Source of the DNA: Gammaproteobacteria bacterium
GTDB lineage: Bacteria; Pseudomonadota; Gammaproteobacteria; Pseudomonadales; Azotimanducaceae_A
NCBI GenBank assembly: GCA_028819775.1
Contig: JAPPKV010000412.1
Span: 1-9,114, forward strand
Length of the DNA: 9,114 bases
Reading direction: 5' to 3'
Of this stretch, positions 8,968 to 9,114 are shown in pieces. The position numbers and the translations under genes were made by a program. The notes under the pieces were generated by a model. The model had not been told where the DNA came from. It did not search any database and saw nothing but the letters and a program-made list of their open reading frames with translations. Within the stretch, counting starts at the first letter, position 1, and every line of letters starts with the position of its first letter.

Positions 8968-9114
8968 TGAGCGCGTTCGACTTTGTGGGCAAGCGCAAGA
9001 TGCCCTCTAGATTCGCGGGCATCATTCGGCGGCTTCCTCTGCGCGACATCGGGTTCGAGTCAGCGCGTGACGCTTGCCGGTGTTCAGATGGACGAGTTCG
9101 CACTGCTGGCCGTC
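8967..9114 (+). pseudogene. secF: Remnant of a second secF (truncated by window edge)
   Basis: ATG 8967 overlaps the secD2 stop just as in copy 1, and the first 11 codons (MSAFDFVGKRK) match SecF MTTFDFMGKRK. After that the similarity breaks: the TM1 sequence and the DFTGG motif are absent. Short pieces may survive. D-I-G-F-E-S resembles V-E-L-G-F-E-T (secF residues 45-51). The segment from about 9079 to 9114 resembles secF 6421-6471 (VFQW....PELAALLAV) with small indels and a shifted frame. The frame from ATG 8967 stays open to the window edge, yet encodes no recognisable SecF. I read it as secF2 collapsed by a large internal deletion plus smaller changes. What lies beyond 9114 is unknown. 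Confidence 0.75.

Overview
The window looks like a high-GC proteobacterial chromosome, most likely gammaproteobacterial. The gene order queA-tgt-yajC-secD-secF is the usual one there, and the proteins align best from memory with Escherichia coli and Pseudomonas versions. No species can be named from the sequence.

Left end (1-455): a tRNA-Leu(CAA) gene on the minus strand, with its CCA encoded, is followed in the same direction by the first 30 codons of a tyrosine-recombinase integrase that runs off the left edge. A TTGACA/17 bp/CAGAAT promoter and two direct repeats sit just ahead of the integrase. This is the classic boundary of a genomic island integrated at a tRNA 3' end. The island would extend to the left, and everything right of the tRNA is host chromosome.

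Middle (456-6810): one tightly packed plus-strand operon. It begins with a DUF2807-type lipoprotein, directly abutted by queA, then tgt (8 nt overlap), yajC (4 nt overlap), secD (74 nt gap) and secF (1 nt overlap). QueA and Tgt act in queuosine modification of tRNA. YajC, SecD and SecF form the accessory membrane complex of the Sec translocon. tgt carries an in-frame insertion of about 55 codons, built largely from a 122 bp element made of two inverted REP-like hairpins (a REPIN/BIME-like unit), while its visible catalytic and zinc residues remain intact.

Right end (6811-9114): a spacer with degenerate REP-like sequence leads into a second copy of the secD-secF unit. secD2 is full length (647 codons, no indels against secD1, roughly 86% identical by hand count). 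secF2 keeps only its first 11 codons in recognisable form, then diverges and appears collapsed by deletions; it runs off the window. Both secD copies share a GTG start and a conserved inverted repeat 20-50 nt upstream, so the duplicated unit included the leader. The net result is two SecD proteins with one visible intact SecF.

The most notable points are the tandem secDF duplication with asymmetric decay, the in-frame REP pair in tgt, and the tRNA-Leu/integrase junction. I see no CRISPR array, no transposase and no wholly unknown gene system.
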